A stretch of DNA of 42,266 bases from CAZVKN01 sp964627035 (GCA_964627035.1 CAZVKN010000024.1:1-42266); one strand, 5' to 3'. Positions 7,093-16,120 are shown, counted from the stretch's first letter. The notes: generated by a model from the sequence alone, not told the origin. Made by a program: numbers and translations.

Positions 7093-8466
7093 CTATCCAG
7101 CTTTGATTCCATGCTGTCTCATAAGCGTCTGGAAATTACGTCTTTGCATCCCTACGTCTTGCGCTGCATGTGTTACGTTTCCCCGGCATCTGTGCAGTGC
7201 AGCCATCACGAAGGCGCGTTCTACCTTAGTGACTGCGCTTGCTCTTACCTTTTTTTTCTCAATTTTCAGCTCCTCACTGTCCAGCGGTGGTCTCCCCTGC
7301 CACTCATCACTCTGCTCTTCGTCCATCACTTTGTTATAATGCTCAAGCATCAATGTGTCACCGTCGCAGATGATAACCATGTTCTCGACGCATAGGGCTA
7401 ATTCACGCACGTTTTCATGCCATCTGCGTCCAATCATACGAGTCAACAGTTGATCGTTTACGCGGTGGACACTACGCCCGAAACGACGTGAGAAACGCTT
7501 AAGAAAATAGTAAGTCAAAGCCGGAATGTCATCTATCCGCTGGTGCAATGAAGGAAGATATATCGGGAACAGCATCAGGTCATCAAACAGATCGTCCGGA
7601 AGATCCTTCTGCTTTCGAGCTTCGTTGAGGTTTCTGCCGGTGGAAAATATTATTCGACACGAAAGCAGACACGGTTCACTGCTGTCTATTGGGACATACA
7701 GCCGCTGTCGAATGGCATTGTCGAGGCGTGTCAGGCTGTCATGGTCGAGTGACGTGATCTCATCTATGTACAGTGTGCCGTTACCTGCTTCGTCTATCGC
7801 ACCGGGGATGATATCTCCGGCTGAATTGCGATATCCGAACATCTTCCTGGACAGATTCGGATCGTTTCTTGGTTCCAACTTGTGGAAGGGTTCCAACCGA
7901 CGTGAGCTGATGCGGTGGATTGCCTTTGCTACCAGCTCCTTACCAGTTCCTTCATCGCCGATTACAAGGATTGACGATCCACTCGGCGCAATCCGACCGA
8001 TCAACCTGAACAGCGCACGCATCTCAGGTCCATTGCCTATAAGCTCGCCGAATTCGAGGATGTTTTTGTTTTGACGCTCGCGTCGTGCATCGAGCAAAAG
8101 GCTGCGCTGCTGAAGAGCACGGGCAAGTCCAGCGGTGAGATCTGTCGGCGTGAATGGTTTCGGGATGTATTCATAACCCCCGCGCCGCATCGTCTCCACA
8201 GCGGACAAAGGCGCTAAACCCAACAGGAACACGACGGGCGTTGCTGGATAGTTTTGATGTACGCTGTCCAACAGCTCTCTACCACCTCCTCCTACAAGAC
8301 GGATGTCGAGCATTAATACGTCGTATTCTTTAACAGCCAATTTCTCCGCCGCTTCCGTCATATTCAGAGCGGTATCAACTTGATACCCCTCCTGAGTAAA
8401 TGTACGGGTACATGCCGCAAGCAGCGACAGCTCATCGTCAACTATTAAAATACAGGCTTTATCCAT
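7093..8466 (-). CDS. NtrC-type response regulator lacking GAFTGA
   Basis: A 457-residue regulator: receiver (1-120), AAA+ domain (140-375) and Fis-type HTH (residues 410-455, N-V-AA--G--R--F). The receiver keeps D10/D11, phosphoacceptor D54 and K103, but the switch Thr is Leu82. Walker A is GDEGTGKE (170-177) and Walker B is TLYIDEI (231-237). The L1 loop GAFTGA needed to engage sigma-54 is missing: the region reads MFGYRNSAGDIIPGA. The arginine-finger regions are also altered (DDLFDDLMLF, LPSLHQR). It is thus probably a DNA-binding regulator that does not activate sigma-54 polymerase. The start is ATG 8466, with GGAGAGAGG just upstream; an upstream in-frame ATG at 8553 would add 29 residues unlike the family. 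Confidence 0.88.
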   Translation of the reverse strand: MDKACILIVDDELSLLAACTRTFTQEGYQVDTALNMTEAAEKLAVKEYDVLMLDIRLVGGGGRELLDSVHQNYPATPVVFLLGLAPLSAVETMRRGGYEYIPKPFTPTDLTAGLARALQQRSLLLDARRERQNKNILEFGELIGNGPEMRALFRLIGRIAPSGSSILVIGDEGTGKELVAKAIHRISSRRLEPFHKLEPRNDPNLSRKMFGYRNSAGDIIPGAIDEAGNGTLYIDEITSLDHDSLTRLDNAIRQRLYVPIDSSEPCLLSCRIIFSTGRNLNEARKQKDLPDDLFDDLMLFPIYLPSLHQRIDDIPALTYYFLKRFSRRFGRSVHRVNDQLLTRMIGRRWHENVRELALCVENMVIICDGDTLMLEHYNKVMDEEQSDEWQGRPPLDSEELKIEKKKVRASAVTKVERAFVMAALHRCRGNVTHAAQDVGMQRRNFQTLMRQHGIKAG

Positions 8467-8759
8467 AACCTCTCTCCACTCGAAATCCTCACTCCTGTCA
8501 TAATATAATACACAAACAGCGGAATGCATACTCTTTAGACGCTCTCCAAGCAAAAGGATGCCTTGCTAATCATGTGTGAATGTGTTAATTTTCTATATTA
8601 TGCCTATTTCTGTTGATGAGGGCGTTATACATGGGGATCAACAAAACCGGATTCCGATCAAGTCCAAAATGGCAGTTATATAATTCTTCATATTCGGACA
8701 GATATCAGGTGGGAGGCAGCATAAATCAGCCTTTATCACATTGAGTATCAGGAGACTAC
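8467..8759. other. Divergent intergenic region
   Basis: This is the space between the divergently transcribed regulator operon and smpB. It must contain promoters for both, but I could not identify a convincing -35/-10 pair. No RNA gene, repeat or additional coding frame stands out. An AGGAGA Shine-Dalgarno at 8750-8755 serves smpB. Confidence 0.5.
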
Positions 8760-9227
8760 GTGGAAGACCGGATCGTAGGTCGAAACAAGAAAGCTTTTTT
8801 TCGCTATAAAATACAGTCCCGCTACGAGGCAGGCATTATACTGCGTGGTAGCGAGGTGAAATCGCTGCGGGGTGGAATGGTCAGCTTTGAGGATGCACAC
8901 GCTGTTATCCGTAATGGTGAGCTATTTCTGCGTTCACTCCACATCGCTCCGTACAGACAGGCACGGGGTGGCGGGCATCACCCGACCGCTGAACGCAAGC
9001 TGCTGCTTAACAAGGCTGAAATCAGAAAAATAGAGAGTAAAGTACTTGAGAAGGGAATGACACTTGTGCCGACAATGGTCTATTTCAAAGATGGCTGGGC
9101 AAAGGTGGAGATTGCGCTTGCATCCGGTAAACGGCAGTACGACAAACGAAAGGTGATTCAGGAGCGAGAGCATAAACGAGAACTGGCTCGCTTTCAGAAG
9201 CAGCGTAAACAGTGGACGGGTAAGTGA
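8760..9227 (+). CDS. smpB: SsrA-binding protein SmpB
   Basis: A 155-residue tmRNA-binding protein required for trans-translation rescue of stalled ribosomes. Visible marks are N-KA-F-Y-I---YEAGIILRGSEVKSLRGG in the first 40 residues, SF-DA-A-I-NGE-FL, HIAPY, the E-RKLLLNK-EI-K motif and the basic C-terminal tail KRQYDKR followed by Lys/Arg-rich residues. Length is normal. The start is GTG at 8760 with AGGAGA five bases upstream. The tmRNA gene itself is not in the window. Confidence 0.97.
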   Translation: MEDRIVGRNKKAFFRYKIQSRYEAGIILRGSEVKSLRGGMVSFEDAHAVIRNGELFLRSLHIAPYRQARGGGHHPTAERKLLLNKAEIRKIESKVLEKGMTLVPTMVYFKDGWAKVEIALASGKRQYDKRKVIQEREHKRELARFQKQRKQWTGK

Positions 9228-9231
9228 TTTC

Positions 9232-9349
9232 AGACGTAGTCCGTCTCCGAAGCCGGGGTGGCAAATCCCGCTGTCAACCCGCCGTGGTTGACAACTTGCC
9301 ATCTGTCATCTCTAAGTGTAACTGTCAGGTACGGCGACCTGACAGCGGA
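9232..9349. repeat. Three consecutive palindromes between smpB and tyrS
   Basis: AGACG/CGTCT (9232-9236, 9242-9246), GTCAACC/GGTTGAC (9273-9279, 9286-9292) and CTGTCAGGT/ACCTGACAG (9322-9330, 9337-9345) are perfect stems with 5-6 nt loops. None is followed by a T-run, so a terminator role is not supported. The 18 bases at 9332-9349 recur at 13834-13851, which shows an interspersed repeat component. Confidence 0.7.
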
Positions 9350-9383
9350 GTATTCATAACACAACAGCATAGTCACAAACAAT

Positions 9384-10640
9384 ATGAAACATAACTTTCT
9401 GCCAGTCGAACAGCAGCTTGAACGAATAAAAGACAGCGTCGAACCGGTTGAGATAATAGATGAACAAGAGCTTGTAAGGAGGCTGGAAAAGTCCATCAAA
9501 GAGGACAGACCTCTCCGCATCAAGCAAGGATTTGATGCTTCCGCACCCGACTTGCATATCGGTCATGCTGTGTCGCTGTGGAAGCTTAAGACGTTTCAGG
9601 ATTTGGGTCACCAGGTGATTTTTCTGATCGGTGACTTTACAGCCATGATCGGTGACCCATCAGGTAAATCGAAGACTCGACCGAGATTGACGCGTGAAGA
9701 GGTGTTGAAGAACTCAGAGACATATCGTGAACAGGTTTCAAAAATTCTCGACCCGGAAAAAATCGAAATCCGCTTTAACAGCGAATGGCATTCCAAGCGA
9801 AATATATACGATTTCCTTGAGCTGACAAGCTACTACACGGTCAGACGGATGCTGGAGCGTGATGATTTCTGGAAACGGTTCTGGGAGGAGTTGCCGATTT
9901 CAATAATGGAGTTCCTGTACCCGCTGATTCAAGCTTATGATTCAGTAGCCTTGGAAACTGACCTTGAGATGGGAGGAACCGACCAGAAATTCAACCTGAT
10001 CCTGGCTCGTCAGATACAGCGCGCCTATAATCAGGAGCCTCAGATTGTAATGTTGATGCCGCTGATGCGTGGGACTGAGGGCAAACAGAAAATGTCAAAG
10101 TCCCTGGGCAACGCAATCGGGATTTTCGATGATCCTGACGACATGTACGGCAAGGTGATGTCAATCCCGGATGATATGAACAAAGAGTATATCACTTACG
10201 GCTCAGGGGCCGGAAAGAAGGAGATCCCCGCACTGATCAAGCTGTCGGAGTCTGATCCGTATGAACTGAAACATCATATTGCGGGTAGAATTGTCAGCCG
10301 TTACCATGAAGGTGTTGATCCGGAACTGTTGAAGAAGAGTTTTCTGGCACGATTTAAGCATCGCGAATTGCCGACTCCAAAGGAGCTTATCGAAGACGGA
10401 CTAACGGTACAAATTGAAAATGATATGAAATTCCTACCACTTATTATGGTAGCTACAGGATCAGTAAAATCGAACGGCGAAGCAAAGAGATTAATTAAGG
10501 GTGGCGGTGTGTCAATTGACGGTACTAAGATGGCTGTTGATGCATTGGATATAGATTGTGATACTCCATTTGTGCTGAAGATCGGCAAGAGGCGTTTCTT
10601 CCTGATATATCACAACGAGGAGCAGTTATCACGCCTCTGA
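9384..10640 (+). CDS. tyrS: Tyrosyl-tRNA synthetase
   Basis: A 418-residue class I tyrosyl-tRNA synthetase that charges tRNA-Tyr. The HIGH motif is at residues 58-61 (DLHIGHAV), the tyrosine-binding region includes EMGGTDQKFNL, and KMSKS is at 236-240. An S4-type RNA-binding domain occupies about residues 350-415 with the KGGGVSIDG motif. Motif spacing fits the shorter TyrZ-like TyrRS type common outside enteric bacteria. The ATG is not preceded by a clear Shine-Dalgarno. The 3' end overlaps the presumed start of the polyprenyl synthase gene. Confidence 0.97.
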   Translation: MKHNFLPVEQQLERIKDSVEPVEIIDEQELVRRLEKSIKEDRPLRIKQGFDASAPDLHIGHAVSLWKLKTFQDLGHQVIFLIGDFTAMIGDPSGKSKTRPRLTREEVLKNSETYREQVSKILDPEKIEIRFNSEWHSKRNIYDFLELTSYYTVRRMLERDDFWKRFWEELPISIMEFLYPLIQAYDSVALETDLEMGGTDQKFNLILARQIQRAYNQEPQIVMLMPLMRGTEGKQKMSKSLGNAIGIFDDPDDMYGKVMSIPDDMNKEYITYGSGAGKKEIPALIKLSESDPYELKHHIAGRIVSRYHEGVDPELLKKSFLARFKHRELPTPKELIEDGLTVQIENDMKFLPLIMVATGSVKSNGEAKRLIKGGGVSIDGTKMAVDALDIDCDTPFVLKIGKRRFFLIYHNEEQLSRL

Positions 10641-11641
10641 CCGCAGGATACGCAGCGCGTGAAAAGGCTGTTGTCGTTCAGTTTCAGAAGCCTATCCGTG
10701 AAGAGCTGGAGCGATTCAACCGACTGTACCGTGACATTCTTCACAGTGGTCACAAGAACATTGATCGGGTTGTATCTTACCTGATGAAAACGCGAGGAAA
10801 AGGGATTCGACCGACGCTGACGCTGCTGTGTGCAAAGTTGGGAGGCAAGCCTCTGACCGATAACGGGATCAGAGCTGCGGTCATCATGGAGATGCTGCAC
10901 GAGGCGACACTGGTGCATGACGATGTGGTGGACAAATCTGAGAAACGGCGTGGTTTCCCATCGTTGCCGGCAAAGTTCCGCAATAAGGTGTCGGTATTGT
11001 TCGGGGATTATATGCTGTCGAGCGTGCTCGCCGAGACTGTGTCGGTCAACAGCTTTAAGTGGTTAGAGATTCTTTCAGAGACTGCAAGGCGGATGGCGAA
11101 GGGTGAGCTGCTGGGAGCTACACGTGCAAAAAAATTTAACCTGACTGAAGCAGATTATCTTGAACTCATCAGCGACAAGACTGCCGCTCTGTTCAGCGCA
11201 TGCTGCCGTTTGGGTGGATTGACCGGAGGGCTCCCTGACAAGATGGAGAAGCCTCTCGGTGTTTATGGTGAGTCTGTCGGTATCGCATTCCAGATTCGGG
11301 ATGATCTACTGGATCTATTCGGTGACGGTCGAGGCATCGGTAAACCTGTGGGTGGAGATCTGAAAGAGGGTAAACTGACGCTGCCCCTGATGGCTGCTCT
11401 GTCACAGGCTGACAAACGAACGGGAAACAGGATCAAAGCTCGTGTGCGCAGAGGTGTAAAGCGGCGAGAGATTAAGCTCATCAGAGAATTTGTCAGGGAA
11501 TATCATGGTGAGGATTATGCGGTTGACATGATGAACGACTGTGAGCGAAAAGCGATGGAGGCTTTGGATACACTTCCGGAGTCACCGATAAGAGATACAT
11601 TGGCGGGTATTGCACGCTTCGTTGTGTCACGACGAGGTTAA
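10628..11641 (+). CDS. Trans-polyprenyl diphosphate synthase
   Basis: A chain-elongating prenyltransferase of the IspA/IspB/GGPPS family making linear polyprenyl diphosphates. Both Asp-rich motifs are intact: DDVVD after LVH and DDLLD after FQIR. GKGIRPTL corresponds to the family's GGKRIRP motif. Conserved N-terminal helix sequence (PIREELERFNRLYRDIL) is encoded upstream of the first ATG (10784), and no in-frame ATG, GTG or TTG exists back to the stop at 10559. I place the start at ATC 10628, five bases after GAGGAG; a CTG at 10637 overlapping the tyrS stop as CTGA is the alternative. From 10628 the product is about 337 residues, a normal length. Confidence 0.88.
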   Translation: MTPLTAGYAAREKAVVVQFQKPIREELERFNRLYRDILHSGHKNIDRVVSYLMKTRGKGIRPTLTLLCAKLGGKPLTDNGIRAAVIMEMLHEATLVHDDVVDKSEKRRGFPSLPAKFRNKVSVLFGDYMLSSVLAETVSVNSFKWLEILSETARRMAKGELLGATRAKKFNLTEADYLELISDKTAALFSACCRLGGLTGGLPDKMEKPLGVYGESVGIAFQIRDDLLDLFGDGRGIGKPVGGDLKEGKLTLPLMAALSQADKRTGNRIKARVRRGVKRREIKLIREFVREYHGEDYAVDMMNDCERKAMEALDTLPESPIRDTLAGIARFVVSRRG

Positions 11642-11695
11642 ATACAGAAAAGTACAGAATTAGGATTCGATTATACTTACAGAGGCGAAACAGAC

Positions 11696-12655
11696 ATGAA
11701 AGCAACGATTGTAGCTGTATTAATTATGCTGATCATCTCCGGATGCGGTGATGATGTTCTTCACAGAGAAGCCGTTTACAACGGCATTGCGGTAAATTTG
11801 CAGACTGCCAAAGGTATGCTGTCTGGCTCAAAGTATTCGGAGCTGTGTGATCAGGCGATGAAATTGATGCGGGAGAGGTTGGAACTGCCGGACAATTCTG
11901 CATACGGTGAAATCAAACGGTTAAACAAAGATCGCGGACCGACTGAGGTTTCAACAGAAGCCTACCAATTGCTGCAACTTGCACAGCAGTACCACAAAGA
12001 GACAAGCGGTATGTGGGACTATCGCCTCGGACAGATCGAGCAGATGTGGATGAACGGTGATCCTGATGACGATGCTCTAAGCGGGGCTATGGGCACAGCA
12101 AGACAGACTCGCATAGTGCTGAGCGATGGCAACTGCGCAGCGATTGAAGGAGATGGTATACTCAGCTTGAGAAGACTTGTTATCGGCTGGGCGGTTGATA
12201 CTGCTGCAGAGTTGCTGATAAACGGGGGTGTTGAATCCGGAATGATTGCCGCAGGAACTGTTCACCGCTGCTGGGGAAAACCGGAAACAGGAGTCTGGAC
12301 TGTTAATATTAACTTACCTGACAACGATTCAACATACTACACCATAAAACCTGCTGCGGGAGCCCTGTGCGTTGTCAGTGACGAGGCGAGCAGTCCCGAT
12401 AGCCTCTTCCGCATGGTTGACGTGAATGACGGCTACCTGTTGGTTGACAAGAGCATTGTCACCGCATGGAGTCCAACAGCCGCACAAGCTGCTGCATTTG
12501 CAGAAACGATGTACGTGATGGGACGGCAGCAGATGTATGCATTCCTGCGGAGTCAGGATTCAGTCGGGATGTTTATTCTGTACCCGGATGAAATAGGCTA
12601 TCTGGGCGAAAGCAACAACATTATTGCTCCTTGGGTGAGCATACAGACCAAATGA
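11696..12655 (+). CDS. ApbE-like lipoprotein, probably degenerate
   Basis: A 319-residue lipoprotein (lipobox ISGC, acylated Cys17) resembling FAD:protein FMN transferase ApbE, which flavinylates periplasmic electron-transfer subunits. Supporting stretches are the early A-Y-EI-RLNK region, SGMWDYRLGQIEQMW, GWAVDTAAELL--GGV, and near the C-terminus TAWSPTAAQAAAFAETMYVMG. The GGIAKG signature and the late metal-binding Asp of ApbE (usually ADALST) are not conserved; that position is Ala. It may therefore have lost transferase activity or act on a different substrate. The GT9 gene follows with an ATGA overlap. Confidence 0.65.
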   Translation: MKATIVAVLIMLIISGCGDDVLHREAVYNGIAVNLQTAKGMLSGSKYSELCDQAMKLMRERLELPDNSAYGEIKRLNKDRGPTEVSTEAYQLLQLAQQYHKETSGMWDYRLGQIEQMWMNGDPDDDALSGAMGTARQTRIVLSDGNCAAIEGDGILSLRRLVIGWAVDTAAELLINGGVESGMIAAGTVHRCWGKPETGVWTVNINLPDNDSTYYTIKPAAGALCVVSDEASSPDSLFRMVDVNDGYLLVDKSIVTAWSPTAAQAAAFAETMYVMGRQQMYAFLRSQDSVGMFILYPDEIGYLGESNNIIAPWVSIQTK

Positions 12656-13686
12656 ATCTACCGTACTTAAGACCGAAGAGAATACTAATCATCCGACTCA
12701 GTTCGTTGGGTGATGTAATACTAACAACGATGATGATCCGGCGGTTACGTTACAAGTGGCGTAAGGCAACAATTGCGATGCTGACGAAAGAGAGTTATCG
12801 TCCGTTGTTAAATGGCATCCCTGGTCTTGATGAACGGCTTTACTATCCTGAAGATAAGCACTCTCGCCGGTCTTTCAGACGTAACCTGAAACAATCCGGA
12901 TATGATACAGTCATTGACCTCCAAAATAACATCGTCAGTCGAGCCTTAACCACAACAGTCAAACCCAGATCCATATATCGTTACCACCGTTCACGAATTA
13001 ATCGGTGGATGCGGATACATTTCCCAAAATTGAGAAATTGTATAGCTGTCCCATTACCTGTAGCGTTAGGTTATCTGAGTGTTGTGTATCGGTATGGTAT
13101 ATTTGATAAGGGTATCAGCACTGAATTAGTGGTCAGTGACCAATGGCGTGATGCTGTTGATGTGGATGTTTCCGATGCATTAATGATAGCTCCCGGTGCG
13201 CGTCACGCTACCAAAATGTGGTCAACTGCAAAGTGGATCGAGCTGCTAAAGTCAGCATACTCAGCAGGAATGGTAAATCAGGTGATTCTTGGTGGTAGTG
13301 ATGAGGTCGGGTTAGCAGATCAGATTGCAGGTGCGGTTGATCATCCGGTTACAGTTACGGCTGGTAAGACCGGACTTGGTGAATTGACGGCAATTATCGA
13401 ATCAGGTTCTGTTCTCGTCACCGGTGACAGCGGACCTATGCACATTGCAGCGGCAGTCGGAACTCCTGTTGTGGCAATCTTCGGTTCGACTGTCCCGGAA
13501 TTTGGTTTTGCCCCGTTTCGCTGCGAGCATGAGTTGATTCAGGTGGATGATTTAGACTGTCGTCCGTGCCATCCACATGGACTCAATAGATGTCCAAAGG
13601 GACATTTTAAGTGTATGGAGGATATAGAGGTAGAACCTGTAATTGAAGCGACGAAGCGGTTAGCTCATATTGAAGCAATGCCATAA
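12652..13686 (+). CDS. Glycosyltransferase family 9, heptosyltransferase-like
   Basis: A 344-residue cytoplasmic GT-B enzyme of the ADP-heptose:LPS heptosyltransferase family, acting in LPS core assembly at the inner membrane. The N-terminal RILIIRLSSLGDVILTTM motif, the IAPGAR-A-KMW acceptor-domain motif and TGDSGPMHIAAAVGTPVVAI plus FGST in the donor-binding domain are all present. A Cys-rich DCRPC-HPHG-NRCPKGHFKCM stretch occurs near the end, as in WaaF-type enzymes. I chose ATG 12652, which overlaps the ApbE-like stop as ATGA, over a TTG seven codons upstream. The sugar transferred cannot be specified. Confidence 0.9.
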   Translation: MNLPYLRPKRILIIRLSSLGDVILTTMMIRRLRYKWRKATIAMLTKESYRPLLNGIPGLDERLYYPEDKHSRRSFRRNLKQSGYDTVIDLQNNIVSRALTTTVKPRSIYRYHRSRINRWMRIHFPKLRNCIAVPLPVALGYLSVVYRYGIFDKGISTELVVSDQWRDAVDVDVSDALMIAPGARHATKMWSTAKWIELLKSAYSAGMVNQVILGGSDEVGLADQIAGAVDHPVTVTAGKTGLGELTAIIESGSVLVTGDSGPMHIAAAVGTPVVAIFGSTVPEFGFAPFRCEHELIQVDDLDCRPCHPHGLNRCPKGHFKCMEDIEVEPVIEATKRLAHIEAMP

Positions 13687-13939
13687 AATCGGTTCTTTGC
13701 TATTATAGGTGCGTTCAGAGTTCAGGGTTCAGCCTGTGCGTAAGAAAACATGCTCAAAGTCTGTCTGATAACAACACTGTCCGCTGTGGCTGATAGCGCA
13801 ACTTATTTAATATCAATTGGATACAGTCGTATGCGGCGACCTGACAGCGGATAATTTGTATTATCGTACAGACCTTCGTAAATTATGTAGAGAAATGACA
13901 TACTATCGAAAGACGCAATCACAATCCTGAGAGACTACC
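13687..13939. other. Intergenic region with repeat fragment
   Basis: This gap follows the GT9 gene and should hold the promoter for the first secreted propeller gene. The 18-mer at 13834-13851 is identical to 9332-9349 in the smpB-tyrS gap, but here the matching left arm of the palindrome is eroded. No terminator or RNA gene was recognised. Confidence 0.5.
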
Positions 13940-16120
13940 ATGAAAAATATCACACTCTCCATTTTACTAATCTTTCTACTTACAACCACCATTCAAGCCC
14001 AACCGGGTCAGGACTGGGCAATGACTTACGATGCAGGACGAGCTGAAGGCTTCTGGGACATCTATGCAACCGAAGACGGCAGCTATGTAATGTGTGGGAG
14101 CAGCGGAAATAGCTGGCTTGGTCAGGGAAGCCCTTTAATTGTCAAAATTGATGCCAGTGGGGACGTAATATGGCTGGAAGTCTATGAAGATGCGGGAGCG
14201 CGGTTACGATCCATAATTGAAGCGGACAACAATGATCTGGTCGCTTGCGGCAAACGAAACGGCCGGGTGACGGTCATGCGAACTGATGAAGACGGTGAAA
14301 TTGACTGGTGGCGTGATTATGTTGACGGTGAAGGTAGAGCAATCATAGAACTGAAGGACGGCAACTTCCTGCTTGCAGGCGAATCGAACCGAAGATGCTA
14401 TCTGTTGATGCTTAATGGGGAGGGAAACGTCATCTGGCAGGATCAGAATGTTATTGAAGATGGGAGAGGAAGGCTGACATGTATTAGAGAGACAGATGGA
14501 GGTGCTGTCATTGGAGGTTGGGGCAGGCATAATGCTTTTTTTAACCTAACGCATCCGTGGCTCATCAAAATAGAATTGCAGGATGGAGATGTTACATGGG
14601 AGAGACACTACAACCCGGGAGGAGCTTCAAATACATGCTTTGCATTGGACTCTTCTCCCGATGGCGGATTTGCATTTTCGGGATGGGCTCGAGGCATGAG
14701 TTTAATAAAGGTTGAAAATGATGGGGATCAGGAGTGGATACGAAATTACCGCGGAGCTGCACATGAAAGCTATGGACTGGTCGCTTTGGATCGCGGTGGT
14801 TACTATTTGGTCGGTAGAATAGTTGTAAATGGCGCACCTACTCAATCCCTAGTACGGACACAACCTAACGGCAATGAAAGATGGAGGAGAACCTTTACCT
14901 GGCAAGATAGAGGTGGTTTCGTTCGAGGCAGGAATGAATTTTACTCTGTGATTGTCGGTCACGATAACTCAATTTATGCAGCAGGTTCTCAAAGAGTTGA
15001 CAGCACCGGACAGGACGGGATAGTTGTTAAACTGGAACCTGAAATTATCGGTCCTGTGATTGCATATCATTCACCTGAAGACACCCTTCTGTCCGTATTG
15101 CCCGGAGACACGGTTCAATTCATCGTCCGTGCTGTGAACCAGTGGGGTCTCGAGATGGATTACGAATGGTTGATGGACAGTGTTGCTGTCGAGGACGGCA
15201 ACGATACAACAATAACTGTTATCTTTGAGGAATTGGGGGAATATGAAGTGGAATGTAGGGTTTCAGATGATGATTGGACGAGTGTCATCCGATGGCAGAT
15301 TGAAACCACTGAACTGTATATAGATTTCTATCAGCCGGACTCTCTGCAGCTGCCGATCAGACGGGGGACAAACGTTGATTTTTCTGTTTCAGTCCGAGTA
15401 CTTAATGAGCTTGAGATCGAATATTCCTGGCTCTTGAATGATGAGGAAATCGGTCAGGAAGATTCTGTTAATATCAATTTTGAACAGGGGCGGGAAATAA
15501 CTGTCGAAGCAATAGCAAGCTCAGGTGACCTGTCCGACAGAGTCATCTGGCAGGTTGAACTTCAGGATTTTATTGTAGATTGGCTTCCACAGCAGCTTGA
15601 GCTGTCGGTCGTTGTGGATACATCGTTCGAATTTGAGGTCTTTCCATTCGACCCTGAAGACGATTCACTCCAATTCCTATGGACGCTCAACGGTGATTCA
15701 ATCAGTGACAACTCATGGGCGTTCGTTGACTTTGACTCAGCAGGTATTTACCAATTGACAGCTCATGTTTCGGACACAACCGAGTCAGATTCGTTGATGT
15801 GGGAAGTCACCGTGAGACCGAACGCAGTGGATATTCACGACATCTCACAGATTCCGACTGTGCCGACGCTTTATGCTGCATCGCCGAACCCGTTCAATTC
15901 ACAGACTACGGTGAGATACTATCTGCCTACAGCAAGCCAGATCAGATTGGAGTTGTTTGACATCAATGGACGATTAGTAGATGAACTGGTAAATCAATAC
16001 CATATTGCAGGTCGGTATGAGGTCATTGCATCAGGTAGTGAATTGGTGTCAGGAGTTTATTTCGTCAGAATGCTCACTCAAGACGATGCTGCTGTTAGAA
16101 AGTTGGTGCTTATGAGATGA
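13940..16120 (+). CDS. Secreted propeller/Ig-like protein with T9SS C-terminal domain (paralogue 1)
   Basis: A 726-residue protein. The signal peptide (1-20) ends IQA|QPGQ. Residues 22-370 are repeated units with a DGGY/DGGF--G motif and a W-IKI--DGD--W---Y motif, predicted as a beta-propeller. Three Ig/PKD-like domains follow (about 373-455, 456-545, 546-635), each with Y-WLL or FLWTLNGD cores and a closing W-V strand. Residues 650-726 are a type A C-terminal sorting domain with SPNPFNSQTTVRYYLP, LFDINGRLVDEL, SGVYFVRM and a basic end. In known T9SS systems this domain is cleaved and the protein anchored or released. It is first of three tandem paralogues. The ligand is unknown. Confidence 0.88.
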   Translation: MKNITLSILLIFLLTTTIQAQPGQDWAMTYDAGRAEGFWDIYATEDGSYVMCGSSGNSWLGQGSPLIVKIDASGDVIWLEVYEDAGARLRSIIEADNNDLVACGKRNGRVTVMRTDEDGEIDWWRDYVDGEGRAIIELKDGNFLLAGESNRRCYLLMLNGEGNVIWQDQNVIEDGRGRLTCIRETDGGAVIGGWGRHNAFFNLTHPWLIKIELQDGDVTWERHYNPGGASNTCFALDSSPDGGFAFSGWARGMSLIKVENDGDQEWIRNYRGAAHESYGLVALDRGGYYLVGRIVVNGAPTQSLVRTQPNGNERWRRTFTWQDRGGFVRGRNEFYSVIVGHDNSIYAAGSQRVDSTGQDGIVVKLEPEIIGPVIAYHSPEDTLLSVLPGDTVQFIVRAVNQWGLEMDYEWLMDSVAVEDGNDTTITVIFEELGEYEVECRVSDDDWTSVIRWQIETTELYIDFYQPDSLQLPIRRGTNVDFSVSVRVLNELEIEYSWLLNDEEIGQEDSVNINFEQGREITVEAIASSGDLSDRVIWQVELQDFIVDWLPQQLELSVVVDTSFEFEVFPFDPEDDSLQFLWTLNGDSISDNSWAFVDFDSAGIYQLTAHVSDTTESDSLMWEVTVRPNAVDIHDISQIPTVPTLYAASPNPFNSQTTVRYYLPTASQIRLELFDINGRLVDELVNQYHIAGRYEVIASGSELVSGVYFVRMLTQDDAAVRKLVLMR

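Noticed and set aside
7526..8074. 182-residue plus-strand open frame opposite the NtrC-like gene
   Set aside because: No recognisable domain, biased composition, and full overlap with a well-supported AAA+ domain on the other strand.
8467..8553. Upstream ATG start for the NtrC-like regulator
   Set aside because: The extra 29 residues do not resemble receiver N-termini, whereas ATG 8466 has a strong Shine-Dalgarno and begins directly before the first receiver strand.
8467..8759. tmRNA gene next to smpB
   Set aside because: No tRNA-like ends or tag-peptide frame were recognised near smpB on either side.
10610..10918. Minus-strand open frames across the tyrS-prenyl synthase junction
   Set aside because: No homology or ribosome binding site, and the plus strand encodes conserved prenyltransferase sequence there.
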